From Rhodopirellula sp. P2 (lineage in GTDB: Bacteria; Planctomycetota; Planctomycetia; Pirellulales; Pirellulaceae): a stretch of 64,000 nucleotides of DNA. The notes below the pieces were generated by a model. It did not search any database, had not been told where the DNA came from, and worked only from the letters and a program-made list of their open reading frames with translations. The DNA lies in assembly GCF_028768465.1 (NCBI RefSeq), contig NZ_CP118225.1:2895001-2959000 (forward strand), read 5' to 3'. The first letter of the stretch is position 1. Each line of letters opens with the position of its first letter. Shown here piece after piece: positions 8,281-17,343 of this stretch. Position numbers and translations under genes: made by a program.

Positions 8281-8288
8281 AGAGCTGG
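8281..8288. repeat. Right 8-bp target duplication of IS66 element A
   Basis: agagctgg is identical to 2909-2916. It overlaps the right duplication of element B (8279-8286), as expected if B landed on the A/target junction. Confidence 0.85.
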
Positions 8289-8714
8289 CGTTCAAAATCA
8301 GTTGGCATTTTCTGGTCTTTTGCCACAAAAAAATCGGGTAAACCTGAACTTCCGAAGGGGGAAGTGCATCTCGACGCACCTTCAGAGTTGAGCAATGCGC
8401 ACGATATCGCGAAAACCCTTCTGCGTATCCCCGGGAAACCGAGCTCCCATAAAACTCTCCATCCCGCCGTGGCCAATGGCCACGGCGGGATGGAGAGTGG
8501 CGGCGTGGGGGTTGCATGTCCGTCGGTGGCGTTATCGCTTACCGACGGCTACTATCTTGCATCCCTACTGGGATGAAAACTTGCGTCAACGGATCGCCAC
8601 CACAACCCCAACGATTTCGCAGTCCAGCCCGACGCATTCAAACAAGTACGCCGGAATGATTGGGTTTCATCCCGTGAGCCAATTCGTTGCTTGGCGGGAG
8701 CCGGGTGGATTCAC
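8289..8714. other. Gene-free gap with a perfect hairpin and a dispersed repeat
   Basis: I see no convincing gene here. The gap holds a perfect 21-bp-arm hairpin (8454-8498). A structured stretch at about 8510-8575 has a relative at about 16605-16675. The left part is what once adjoined the metalloprotease side before the IS66 insertions. Confidence 0.6.
8454..8498. repeat. Perfect 21-bp inverted repeat, 3-base loop
   Basis: Arms 8454-8474 and 8478-8498 are exact complements around a 3-base loop (aat). It lies beyond the 3' end of the ThuA-like gene, so it could terminate leftward transcription, but no T-run follows. A mobile palindromic repeat is an equal possibility. Confidence 0.8.
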
Positions 8715-9758
8715 TCAGTTCGTGACCGGAGCAAACGTGCCTTTGGGAGTGAAGACGGTCGCGGACGAACCGAGTTCAAACTCTTCGACGCGGAGGTCCC
8801 GATTGCGGTACAAGTCGCTGGTTTCGAAACCGTAGAACGAGGGCACAAAAGGATCGACGAACGAAACGTCGGCCGATTTCGGGACGTCCATACCGGTGAG
8901 AAAGTAACTCGCGTTGACGATCAGACGACGCAGGTCTTCGCTGCGAAAGTCGACGGCGGCACCGGCGGTGGTGGCCACGCATTGACCGGTTTTTCCGGAG
9001 GGAGCCTGGTACGGTTTCAACCAAGCCAACGGCATCATCGGATCGTTTTTCGCGTCAACCGGAGGCGCGGCGGCATCGAGGTGTTGGATGACCATGCCTC
9101 GCAGCAAGACCGTGGCGGCGGACTCATCAAGGTGGACGACGCCGTAGATGTCTGAGGGGGTGTAGATGTCGGCAACGTCGTTCAAGATCGGATGGTTGGC
9201 GTTGTCTTCCACAATCACCGCGCGGCCGCCTTCGACTTTGTGTTTGCCATGGTGCGAATGCCAGTTCTCGCCGACGACATTGATTCCAAAGTTCGCCCAG
9301 TCGTAGTCGCCGTAGTGACCGCTTTTAAAAGCATGGGTGGCGGTGCGATAGGCGATGATTGGCTTGCCCGCGTTGATGAATTTCAAGATTGGATCGAGCT
9401 GATCGTCCGGAAGAACTCGCCAACGCGTTGCCAGAATCATCAGGTCAGCGTCGTTGAGTGCTTCCGTGCCGGGGATGTTGTCGATCTGGTACGGGTTGAT
9501 GCCGCCGGTTTCCTTGTCGATGGCGAACAGCACCGTGCACTTGAAGCCGTGGGTTTGACTAAGGATTTTCCCGAGCATCGGGCAGGATTCTTCGGTTCGA
9601 TATTCTTCATCGCCCGAGATCAGGACGATGTGTTTGCCGTTGGCCTGGCCTTCGGCGGGCTCGAACACGAGGTGATCCGCGGCGTGAATCGCGGTCAGAG
9701 TTGGAAGAAGACAAACCGCGAATGCGAACGCAGCAGCGACAAAGCAGCGTTTTTTCAT
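8715..9758 (-). CDS. Secreted ThuA-like (trehalose utilisation domain) protein
   Basis: This 347-residue protein starts with a clear signal peptide (MKKRCF then a hydrophobic stretch, cleavage near AIHAAD). The body matches the ThuA-like, glutamine-amidotransferase-like fold found repeatedly in Planctomycetes: HIVLISGDEEYRTEE, then ADLMILATRWRVLPDDQLDPILKF and GKPIIAYRTATHAF, with histidine-rich NWHSHHGKH. The domain is linked to sugar utilisation, but its reaction is not established. It is the third gene of a leftward run after glgA and the GalT-like gene, with a gap of about 140 bp. Confidence 0.8.
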   Translation of the reverse strand: MKKRCFVAAAFAFAVCLLPTLTAIHAADHLVFEPAEGQANGKHIVLISGDEEYRTEESCPMLGKILSQTHGFKCTVLFAIDKETGGINPYQIDNIPGTEALNDADLMILATRWRVLPDDQLDPILKFINAGKPIIAYRTATHAFKSGHYGDYDWANFGINVVGENWHSHHGKHKVEGGRAVIVEDNANHPILNDVADIYTPSDIYGVVHLDESAATVLLRGMVIQHLDAAAPPVDAKNDPMMPLAWLKPYQAPSGKTGQCVATTAGAAVDFRSEDLRRLIVNASYFLTGMDVPKSADVSFVDPFVPSFYGFETSDLYRNRDLRVEEFELGSSATVFTPKGTFAPVTN

Positions 9759-9898
9759 GACAGATCAAGCTTGAGTCAGTGGACAAGATGGGTGGCAATG
9801 GAGGCCACATCATATCTCAAGCGGGATCCGTTTGGGGAGCAAACGTCAAGCGTTGTCTGCCTGGGCAGCAACCCAGTGAAGAGGCCCCATGCGATCGC

Positions 9899-11293
9899 TT
9901 ATCGCAACGCGTGACGTGGGTCGCTACGGCGAGCCTGCGAACGAAATTCGTCGGCGGCGGCTTCGGGGTAGACCGTGTTGATCATCCCACCGGAACTCAA
10001 TTCATAGCCAGCCAAACGACCAATCCGCGGTGCCAGCTCCAGGCTCCAGTGATGCGTTTCGGCATCGCACTGGTTTCCGGGTGGGGCGGTGTGGATCATC
10101 ATGTTGTAGGCGACACCGGGGATCACCGCTTCCAGCCAGCGAACACTTCGCAGGACCAAGCGGGCCACTTCTTCATTCATCGAGACCGACAGGTCTTCAA
10201 AGCAACCCACGTGTTCTCGCGAGGTGATGCGGATCAAGTACGGGAACCGGCTGGCGTGAGGGCAGTAAGCCACGAGCGAATTGGATTGATGAATGATCCG
10301 TTCTTTGCGTTCCAGTTCGGCCTGCAAGACATCGCACTGCAAGCAGCGTCCGTACCGGGCAAAGTGCGATCGCATGCGATGGTTGACTTCGCAAACCGAT
10401 TGTGGCAGGTGATTCGATGCGATCAGTTGGCTGTGGCTGTGTTGCAGGGAGGCTCCTGCGTCGCGGCCAACGTTCTTGAACAAGCTGATGAACTGAATGC
10501 CGGGTTGTTGTCGCCAATGACGCATTCGGGCCGCGTAGGCGGAGAATGCGAGCGCGATCTCAGCCAAATTCAGTTCGCTGAGCGAACGAGTGTGACGAGC
10601 GGCTTCGATGATGACTTCGTGGCCACCCGAGGCGATCTCTTCCACGAACAAGGATTGAGCCAAGCGAGAGAGGCGAGTCTCATTTTCGCTGTCTTCCTGG
10701 TTGGGCTGAACTTCAACCTTGCATTCCGGTTTGATCGCCGGGAACAGATTGGGAACCACACGAACGGTCCAATCGGCTGACTGAGGAACGGCTTCTTCGT
10801 CCTCCGACAACTTGGCGGACCAAACGGACGCCGGTGTTAGTTTTTCGTTGCCATGGCAGAATGGGCAATCCATCGACGCGTCCGGCTTGGGACGATGCGA
10901 TCGGAACTGATCGGGGCGACGAGCGCGACCGGGAGCAAAGATCGTCCAACTGCCCGAAATCGGATCCTGTCGTGAACGACCGGTTTGAACGTGTGACTCG
11001 TTGGGAAAGTCAACGTGAGCACCGTCCTGGCGAGGTTGCTCTAGAATTTCGGCGTCGACCAAGCGGTCCACCAACGATTCTGCGAGTTCCGACGTGCCGG
11101 CTTTCTCAGATTCGGCTGCGGCGGAACGGTTGCGAATTGAGCCGGGGTTGTCTCGTTCGGTATGAAGATCAGAGACGCTCTGCGTTTCCACGCAGCTCTG
11201 CTCAGCAGGTGGTGCATGGTCCGAGGTTCGAGCGGTTTCGTTCAAAGCAGTTCGGCGCGGATCGATGTGGACTCCTGACTGTTGTGTCTTCAT
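9899..11293 (-). CDS. galT: GalT-family (HIT superfamily) sugar-1-phosphate nucleotidyltransferase
   Basis: This 464-residue protein has the GalT fold signatures: ISGSWTIFAPGRARRPDQF, a zinc CxxC in CPFCHGNE, a second CxxC in GRCLQCD, and the catalytic HxH in LQHSHSQLIAS. Classical GalT swaps UMP between glucose-1-P and galactose-1-P (Leloir pathway). The nucleophile motif here is HSHSQ rather than HPHGQ, also seen in GalT-like ADP-glucose phosphorylases, so nucleotide specificity is open. The first 105 residues are an acidic, low-complexity extension before the conserved domain, and a later start is possible. Its neighbour upstream is glycogen synthase, with no galE or galK in view. Confidence 0.75.
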   Translation of the reverse strand: MKTQQSGVHIDPRRTALNETARTSDHAPPAEQSCVETQSVSDLHTERDNPGSIRNRSAAAESEKAGTSELAESLVDRLVDAEILEQPRQDGAHVDFPNESHVQTGRSRQDPISGSWTIFAPGRARRPDQFRSHRPKPDASMDCPFCHGNEKLTPASVWSAKLSEDEEAVPQSADWTVRVVPNLFPAIKPECKVEVQPNQEDSENETRLSRLAQSLFVEEIASGGHEVIIEAARHTRSLSELNLAEIALAFSAYAARMRHWRQQPGIQFISLFKNVGRDAGASLQHSHSQLIASNHLPQSVCEVNHRMRSHFARYGRCLQCDVLQAELERKERIIHQSNSLVAYCPHASRFPYLIRITSREHVGCFEDLSVSMNEEVARLVLRSVRWLEAVIPGVAYNMMIHTAPPGNQCDAETHHWSLELAPRIGRLAGYELSSGGMINTVYPEAAADEFRSQARRSDPRHALR

Positions 11294-11432
11294 CGATTCG
11301 ACTCATGATCTTGGGGCCGAAGGTAGAGTGGTTTCCACTCCCCGCTCAAGTTGCTTCCCCAGCAATGTAGCAGTCTCGAACCGAGATGCATCCCCATTTC
11401 CCCCTTCCTGGAGGGAAAACGGCGGTTGCGAG

Positions 11433-12956
11433 TCAGTTGGAGGATCGTCTTCGTCGATTTAGGGAAATTGTGCGGGCATAAAGCTGAATGTATTGGTCTG
11501 CACTTTTCCTCCATGTCCAATCTTGCCGCATCCCGAATTCAACCAGATTTTTCCATTTTTCAGGCGAGTGATATCGAAGCTGCAGTGCCCGGTTGATCGC
11601 GTGGTCAAGAGCCTCGGCACTGTTGTCGTTGAGATGGAAGCCGGTGGCGCGATTCGCAGCCACGTTCGCAGGGGTCGCGTCCACGATCGTGTCGGCCAAC
11701 CCGCCAGTGCTGGTGACAACGCAGGGCGTTCCATAGCGAAGGCTATAGAGTTGGTTCAGTCCGCAGGGCTCGTAGTGGCTGGGCATGATGAAGATGTCAC
11801 TGGAGGCCTCAATGCGATGCGCCAGTGCATCGCTGAAGCCGATGTAGGCGGCCAACTGATCCTTGTGTTCTTCCGCCAGTTCACGCAACTGTGCTTCGAT
11901 TTTGGGGTCGCCGCTGCCGAGCACGACCCACTGGGTGGGACGCGATTGGGCAAGGTGTTCACGCAGCACAGGAAGGATCAAGTCCCACCCCTTTTGATCA
12001 GCCAAGCGACCGATCAGACCCATCAACGGAACATCAGGATCCTGCGGCAGACCCACCTCAGCCTGCAACGCGAGTTTGTTGTCGATTTTGGCGTCGGCCC
12101 AATCCGTGACGCTGTAGTTGCGACTGAGATGCGGGTCGGTTTGGGGATTCCAAATGTTGGTGTCGATTCCATTGATGATTCCCTCCACCGGTTGCGGGAT
12201 GCCGCGAAGAATCGAATCCAATCCGCATCCGTACTGCGGGGTTTGAATCTCGAGGGCGTATGTGGGACTGACCGTCGAAATCACATCCGACGTCACCACT
12301 CCGGTTTTGAGGAAGTTGAGTTGGTTGTAGTACTCAAACGATTCCGGTCGGAAATGGTCCCAGCTCAACCCGGTCCAGGGGAACGCGTCGAATCCAAAGT
12401 TGCCTTGGTAGGCCATGTTGTGGATCGACAGCATCGTGGCGATGGTGGGTGACTTGGACGCGTTGTCGGACGCTGCCCGCAGCAATGCCGGGACCAGAGC
12501 GGACTGCCAGTCGTTGCAGTGCACCAAATCCACGGGCCAACCGAGTCGCGACATCGCGATGATCGCCGCGCGGCAATAAAAGATGAAACGCTCGGCGTTG
12601 TCGGGGTAGTCACCGTTGGCATCGCCATACAGCGACGGACGTCGGAAGTATTGCGGTTGGTCGATGAAGTAAACCGGAACCTCCGCCGAGTCCTCCGGGT
12701 CGTTGGGATCCTTGGGCAGGTGGCTTTTCAGCAGCCGGCAACCGATCAGCTTTTGGTCCGACATTGGAACGGCAAAGCTGATGTCAGTTGTCTCGATCGG
12801 TTGCAGGGACCGTTCGATGGAAGAAAAAGCGGGCATGATGACCGCACAGCGGTGGCCCTGGGCAGCAACCACTTTGGGCAACGTGCCGCAGACGTCGGCT
12901 AACCCACCGGTTTTCGCGAATGGGACGGCTTCGGTCGTCAGGTAGACGATATTCAA
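11433..12956 (-). CDS. glgA: Glycogen synthase (ADP-glucose type, GT5)
   Basis: This 507-residue protein is of normal GlgA length. It opens with MNIVYLTTEAVPFAKTGGLADV, containing the KTGGL ADP-glucose-binding motif at about residues 15-19. It continues with HCNDWQSALVPALL and SIHNMAYQG typical of GT5, and ends with GT-B C-terminal motifs (GRLADQKGWDLI, PSHYEPCGLNQLYSLRYGT, TGGLADT). It transfers glucose from ADP-glucose to the non-reducing end of alpha-1,4-glucan in the cytoplasm. It is the first gene of the leftward group glgA, GalT-like, ThuA-like, and diverges from the pseudokinase gene across 162 bp. Confidence 0.95.
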   Translation of the reverse strand: MNIVYLTTEAVPFAKTGGLADVCGTLPKVVAAQGHRCAVIMPAFSSIERSLQPIETTDISFAVPMSDQKLIGCRLLKSHLPKDPNDPEDSAEVPVYFIDQPQYFRRPSLYGDANGDYPDNAERFIFYCRAAIIAMSRLGWPVDLVHCNDWQSALVPALLRAASDNASKSPTIATMLSIHNMAYQGNFGFDAFPWTGLSWDHFRPESFEYYNQLNFLKTGVVTSDVISTVSPTYALEIQTPQYGCGLDSILRGIPQPVEGIINGIDTNIWNPQTDPHLSRNYSVTDWADAKIDNKLALQAEVGLPQDPDVPLMGLIGRLADQKGWDLILPVLREHLAQSRPTQWVVLGSGDPKIEAQLRELAEEHKDQLAAYIGFSDALAHRIEASSDIFIMPSHYEPCGLNQLYSLRYGTPCVVTSTGGLADTIVDATPANVAANRATGFHLNDNSAEALDHAINRALQLRYHSPEKWKNLVEFGMRQDWTWRKSADQYIQLYARTISLNRRRRSSN

Positions 12957-13118
12957 GGCAACGGTGGGGTTCTACAAGGTTGCGAATCAGGAAAAACAAC
13001 GGGACGAAGAACATTCGTCGAAAAGGTATCCGGTGTCGACGTGTCAGACAGAATAAACTAGGTCAAAGTTCTATGTGATGCCGGTTGAACCGGTCTGCCG
13101 TACCTTCTTCTCGTCGCC

Positions 13119-16100
13119 ATGCCGCTGCAACTTGTTGATTTTTGGAAACGGATGGTCCAAAGCGGACTCGCCGACGCCTCCGTCCCACCAATCTGGGCGG
13201 CCGATTTCGCGAACGATCACGGGGGAAAACCGCCCTCCAACCCCGCTTCGCTGGCCTCTTGGTTGGTCAAAACCCGCCGCGTCGAGAAATATCCTCTTTC
13301 GCGAGTGCTGAAGCACGCGACCTGGGAAGCGGATTTCCCAAACACGCCCGTTCTGCGGATTGCACCGTTGACGCTGGTTGCGGCAGAGAAAACGGCTCCC
13401 TTTCCGTTTTCACACTGGTTGTCGGTGATTTGCGACTCCGCGCAAAACGGCGAGAAGCCAATCGCGGGGTGGCTGCGGCAAATTGATCCCGCCGGTTTGC
13501 CGGCGGAGGCGGCTGCCAATCTTCGTGCCCACGCTGAACTGACGCATCCTGCGTTGCAGCCGATCGAGATCATTCCCGTGCGGAACGGTCCACTCGGCGA
13601 CCCGCTTGGCAGCCGTCGCGATTTTGCTGGTTTGTTCAGTCCTTTGCCCTCCGGGCATTGCCTCCGCGCGCCAGGAAAACCGGGCTCGGTCCAGCAAACC
13701 GTGGCGGGACTGAGCTCCCTTTGTGACGCAGCGATCGCGATGCACGCCAAGGGATTGGTTCACGGCGGGATTCATTTTGATCGGGTTTGGGTCAGCGAAT
13801 CTGACCCCTGGTGTCTGCTTCGCGATCCGTTCGCCACGTTGACAAACTTTTCCACCCAAGACGTCACTGTCAATCACGAAGGCTGGTTGGAGTCGCTGCC
13901 CGAGAGTCGGGCTCACTGGTCTCCCGAGAGACTCGCGAACGCGAGCGGTCACGTGGCAAACATCAGCGATGACATTTTCGCGTTGGGATGTTTGGGGTTT
14001 GAACTGCGATATGGTCGCCCAGCCTTCAACGGTCAAACTCGGAACGCGTTGCCGATTGAATTGACCACCGCGGTCGAACAAGGTGCCTCCGGCGATCCGT
14101 TGTGCCGAGTCTTAGCAGCCGCGTTGGCGATCGATCCCAACGCCCGATTCGCGAGCGTGGAACAATTCTCGCAAGCATTGGGCGTTGCTGCATCGGCCAC
14201 TCCCGCGGCGGTGACGCCCAAGGTGGAGCAAGCCGTTGCGGATGAACCGAAACCAGCCAAGGACGTCGAGCCAGTGACTCAGCCGACGGAGTCGAAACGG
14301 GCGGCAACGACAAGCACTCCGGGGCCCGCCAAGCCAAAGCAAGCGGCTCAACCCAAACGCCCGACGGACTTGAAACCGACAGCCGAAATCAAACGCTCCG
14401 AGGAGTCGAGTTCGCCAAAGGAGTCGAGGCAGCCCGAGGAACCCCAGCAGGTCGAAGAACCCAAGCAGGTCGAGAAGCCCCAGCCGGCCGCCGTTCCAAC
14501 GAAGCCAGCTGAACCTGAGCAGGCTCAACCTTCTGAGGAAAAGCCTGCCAAGAAGACAGAGTCCGTGTCGGAGTCGAAGGCCGCCGCGAACGACAGCGTT
14601 CGTCCCGTGGCGAAAGATCCTGGCGAAGCGAAGCCGAACCAGCCGAGCGAACCGGCTGTGGCTGCGGCTGTGGTTCCAACTCGCCGACGAAGAAAACGAC
14701 GCAATCAAAAGGCTTGGTACGGGATCTACGCGTTGTGCATTCCTGTGTTGGTGTTGGTCGTGATTTTGGCAACGCGAGACAAGAGCTCGCAACAGGTTGC
14801 CAAGCGAGTTCGTCCTCCAGTCCCACAATTTATCCCGCGGGTTTCCAGCGACACCGAGCTTTCGAGTGAGGAGCGGCAACGGACTGCGCCTGTTCGACGC
14901 CCTGCCCCGTCGGGCATCGAAGTGGTCGACAGTGAGCAAATGCTTTGGGCTCCACCAGACTTGCAAATCGATGGGGCTCAGACCAGTCGCGCCACTGGAT
15001 TGCTGCCGCCGGGGCCCGCTGCGGTGGTCACGATGGATTGGCAACGTTTGCGTCAACTCGGTTTGTTGGAAATGTTTGGGCCCGAAACACAGGGCTGGTT
15101 GGAATCACTGAACCAGTGGTCAGGCGTGCCATCGGAATCGATCTCGCACGTCGCTCTGGCTTGGTTCCCTGGGTCAGAAGGCGTCCCGGAAGTTTCCGCC
15201 GCGGTTCGCTTGAGTGAGCCGCTGTCTTTGGAATCGTTGTTGGATGTTTGGGATGTCTCGGCCGCACGCGGTGCCAGCGGCGAAACCATTTATGCCGGTG
15301 ACACGCGTGATGCACTGGCTTACTTCCCAATGTCTCAGGGGCGTCCCGCCGAAGCAGCGGATGACTTGGTCGATGCGTTTGCCGTTGGTTCCATTGCACG
15401 AATTGGCGAGGTCGCTGAGATGGGAGGGGCACCCGTGGTGTTGCCGCGATTGCTGGAAGATCTTTGGCAGTCCGCTCGCCCCAACGATGCGATCGCGTTC
15501 CTGACCCAGCCGAACTTTTTGGTCAGCGATGCGAGGCAATGGATGGAGGCAAGCTCGCCAGCGTTGATTCCTTGGATTCGACAAAACCTGTTGGCCGATT
15601 GCGGTGGCATTCTGATTCGCATTGCGGCGACCGAGGAGGCCGGGTCGTACGTGGAAGTTCGCTTGGCGACGGCCCCCGGAGTCGACCCCACCGAGTTGGC
15701 CACCCCGCTTCGCGAACAACTCCACAACGCACCGCGCTGGGCGGAAGACTTCTTGGTCACGCGGGACATCGATCCGTCCTGGCGTTTGCTTGCCGCGAGG
15801 CTGCCGTCGATGTGGGCGTTTGCGCAAGAGAACGTGCGAACCGGCCGGGTGGACCGCAAACTTGTTTGGAACGCTTACCTGCCTCCGCTGGCATTGCCGC
15901 AATTGACATTGGCGACGTTGCTGGCAACCAACACGACGACTGAACCTGTCTCGGAGGCGATGGCATCCAACGAAACGAAGTTGTCGATCGATGACATGCT
16001 GGACCGGAAGATGTCCGTCAGTTTCGATCAAGAGTCGTTGCAGTTCGCGGTCGACACGATCGCGGAAGAGTTCAATCGCGATCTCCCCGAGGGCAACCAA

Positions 16101-16373
16101 CTGCCACCGATCGAGATCATCGGGGGCGACTTGCAGAAAATGGGGATCACCCAGAACCAACAGATCCGCGACTTTGCAAAAAGTGATGTTCCGCTGCGGA
16201 CAGTGCTGACGGATTTGGTGCTGGGTGCCAACCCGGACCGAACCGCGACGGGACCGGACGATCCCAAGCAGGCATTGGTGTGGGTGGTGAAACCGGACAA
16301 GTCTGCGATCCTGATCACGACACGTTTGGCATCGGACGGCCAGTACGAATTGCCATCCGAGTTTGTGAAATAG
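13119..16373 (+). CDS. Membrane-anchored pseudokinase with a periplasmic C-terminal region
   Basis: This is a 1084-residue protein. Residues of about 70-355 resemble a serine/threonine kinase fold, but the catalytic loop reads GLVHGGIHFDRVWV with no catalytic Asp, the metal-binding DFG is replaced by RDPF, and no VAIK lysine is evident. WSPERLA and the SDDIFALGCLGFELRYGRPAF helix remain kinase-like. A long Pro/Lys/Glu-rich linker (about 360-525) leads to one membrane helix (about 532-555). The periplasmic part contains a large unknown domain and a final STN-like segment near 955-1050. I infer a signalling scaffold without phosphotransfer. The start choice gives MPLQLVDFWKR. Confidence 0.7.
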   Translation: MPLQLVDFWKRMVQSGLADASVPPIWAADFANDHGGKPPSNPASLASWLVKTRRVEKYPLSRVLKHATWEADFPNTPVLRIAPLTLVAAEKTAPFPFSHWLSVICDSAQNGEKPIAGWLRQIDPAGLPAEAAANLRAHAELTHPALQPIEIIPVRNGPLGDPLGSRRDFAGLFSPLPSGHCLRAPGKPGSVQQTVAGLSSLCDAAIAMHAKGLVHGGIHFDRVWVSESDPWCLLRDPFATLTNFSTQDVTVNHEGWLESLPESRAHWSPERLANASGHVANISDDIFALGCLGFELRYGRPAFNGQTRNALPIELTTAVEQGASGDPLCRVLAAALAIDPNARFASVEQFSQALGVAASATPAAVTPKVEQAVADEPKPAKDVEPVTQPTESKRAATTSTPGPAKPKQAAQPKRPTDLKPTAEIKRSEESSSPKESRQPEEPQQVEEPKQVEKPQPAAVPTKPAEPEQAQPSEEKPAKKTESVSESKAAANDSVRPVAKDPGEAKPNQPSEPAVAAAVVPTRRRRKRRNQKAWYGIYALCIPVLVLVVILATRDKSSQQVAKRVRPPVPQFIPRVSSDTELSSEERQRTAPVRRPAPSGIEVVDSEQMLWAPPDLQIDGAQTSRATGLLPPGPAAVVTMDWQRLRQLGLLEMFGPETQGWLESLNQWSGVPSESISHVALAWFPGSEGVPEVSAAVRLSEPLSLESLLDVWDVSAARGASGETIYAGDTRDALAYFPMSQGRPAEAADDLVDAFAVGSIARIGEVAEMGGAPVVLPRLLEDLWQSARPNDAIAFLTQPNFLVSDARQWMEASSPALIPWIRQNLLADCGGILIRIAATEEAGSYVEVRLATAPGVDPTELATPLREQLHNAPRWAEDFLVTRDIDPSWRLLAARLPSMWAFAQENVRTGRVDRKLVWNAYLPPLALPQLTLATLLATNTTTEPVSEAMASNETKLSIDDMLDRKMSVSFDQESLQFAVDTIAEEFNRDLPEGNQLPPIEIIGGDLQKMGITQNQQIRDFAKSDVPLRTVLTDLVLGANPDRTATGPDDPKQALVWVVKPDKSAILITTRLASDGQYELPSEFVK

Positions 16374-16803
16374 CAGTGTCACTCCGACCGATTCGCATTT
16401 TCGTCGGAAAAGTTTTGTAAGAAGTTGGCCGCCCGCGTTACCAACAACAGTAGAGGGCGGCGGACTGTCCCGCTGTGGCACGTAGGAGTTTCCGGGTGTG
16501 TGAGCCGTTTGGCGTTCGCCACGGTTTCCAAGCAGAACCGGGGCTGACGCTGGACTGCAAAAGTTCGGGGGCGTCGCATCATGGATGCGGAGTGTTGGGG
16601 GCTCATTTTCCGTTGGTGCGCCGCGTTGCAGCGACCACCGCCTACCGTCTTGAGTCCCTACCGGGATATCGATTCGAGTCCACTGAAAAGAATGGAAACG
16701 AAAGACAACGTGTCGTCACCAAGCTTTGAGAAGACCGGGCTGACGCCCAAACGGCTCACATAGTTGCAGCCGATCATTCCTGCCAACCTGCTTAGGTCCG
16801 CTT
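16374..16803. other. Gap with an inverted-repeat-bounded, MITE-like stretch
   Basis: No gene seen. An inverted pair of about 17-18 bp at 16499-16515 and 16743-16760 bounds 262 bp. Inside it is a stretch related to 8510-8575. It is a candidate non-autonomous mobile or palindromic repeat, upstream of the sigma factor gene. Confidence 0.5.
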
Positions 16804-17343
16804 GTGCTGGAAGAGGATGCCAAATCGCTATTCATTGACTGGCTGGAGAAGCACAACGCTTCGGTCATTCAGGTGGCACGTGCCTACACGCTCGGCAGCG
16901 AAGAAAGCCAGGATCTCGCTCAAGAGATCTTGCTTCAAGCGTGGCATTCTTTGCCTCGTTTTCGCGGGCAAGCCAGTCCGGCGACATGGTTCTATCGCGT
17001 CGCACTGCATGCCGCGATGAATTGGCGACGCAATGATCAACGGCGAAGGACGCATCAGCAACCGCTGCTCGAAGTGCAAGCACTGCCATCTGAGTCAGCG
17101 GATTCCAGTCAGCAAGTCGAACAACGAGAAATGGTGGAGCAACTGTACAAGGCCATTCATCAGCTACCCAAGTCGGACGTCGCTTTGGTGCTGCTGTACC
17201 TGGACGAATTGAGCTATCGCGAAATGGCCAGCGTGCTGGGGATTTCAGAGAGCAATGTCGGAGTGAGACTCGGGCGTGCAAAGAAGGCACTCGCTAAGTT
17301 GCTGAACGTCGAAGTCGCGGAGGGCGAGCACAATGAGTCTTGA
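16804..17343 (+). CDS. ECF-type RNA polymerase sigma factor
   Basis: This 179-residue protein has only sigma regions 2 and 4, as ECF factors do. Region 2 includes DLAQEILLQAWHSLPRF followed by TWFYRVALHAAMNWRR (about residues 38-75). Region 4 shows IHQLPKSDVALVLLYLDELSY and the HTH MASVLGISESNVGVRLGRAK (about 117-163). The start is a GTG at 16804. The 3' end overlaps the next gene by 11 bases, implying co-translation with the membrane protein that probably controls it. The target regulon cannot be told from sequence. Confidence 0.9.
   Translation: MLEEDAKSLFIDWLEKHNASVIQVARAYTLGSEESQDLAQEILLQAWHSLPRFRGQASPATWFYRVALHAAMNWRRNDQRRRTHQQPLLEVQALPSESADSSQQVEQREMVEQLYKAIHQLPKSDVALVLLYLDELSYREMASVLGISESNVGVRLGRAKKALAKLLNVEVAEGEHNES

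Noticed and set aside
15174-16481. 435-residue open frame on the minus strand
   Set aside because: Antisense to the pseudokinase gene, rich in Arg, Gln and His, no domain.
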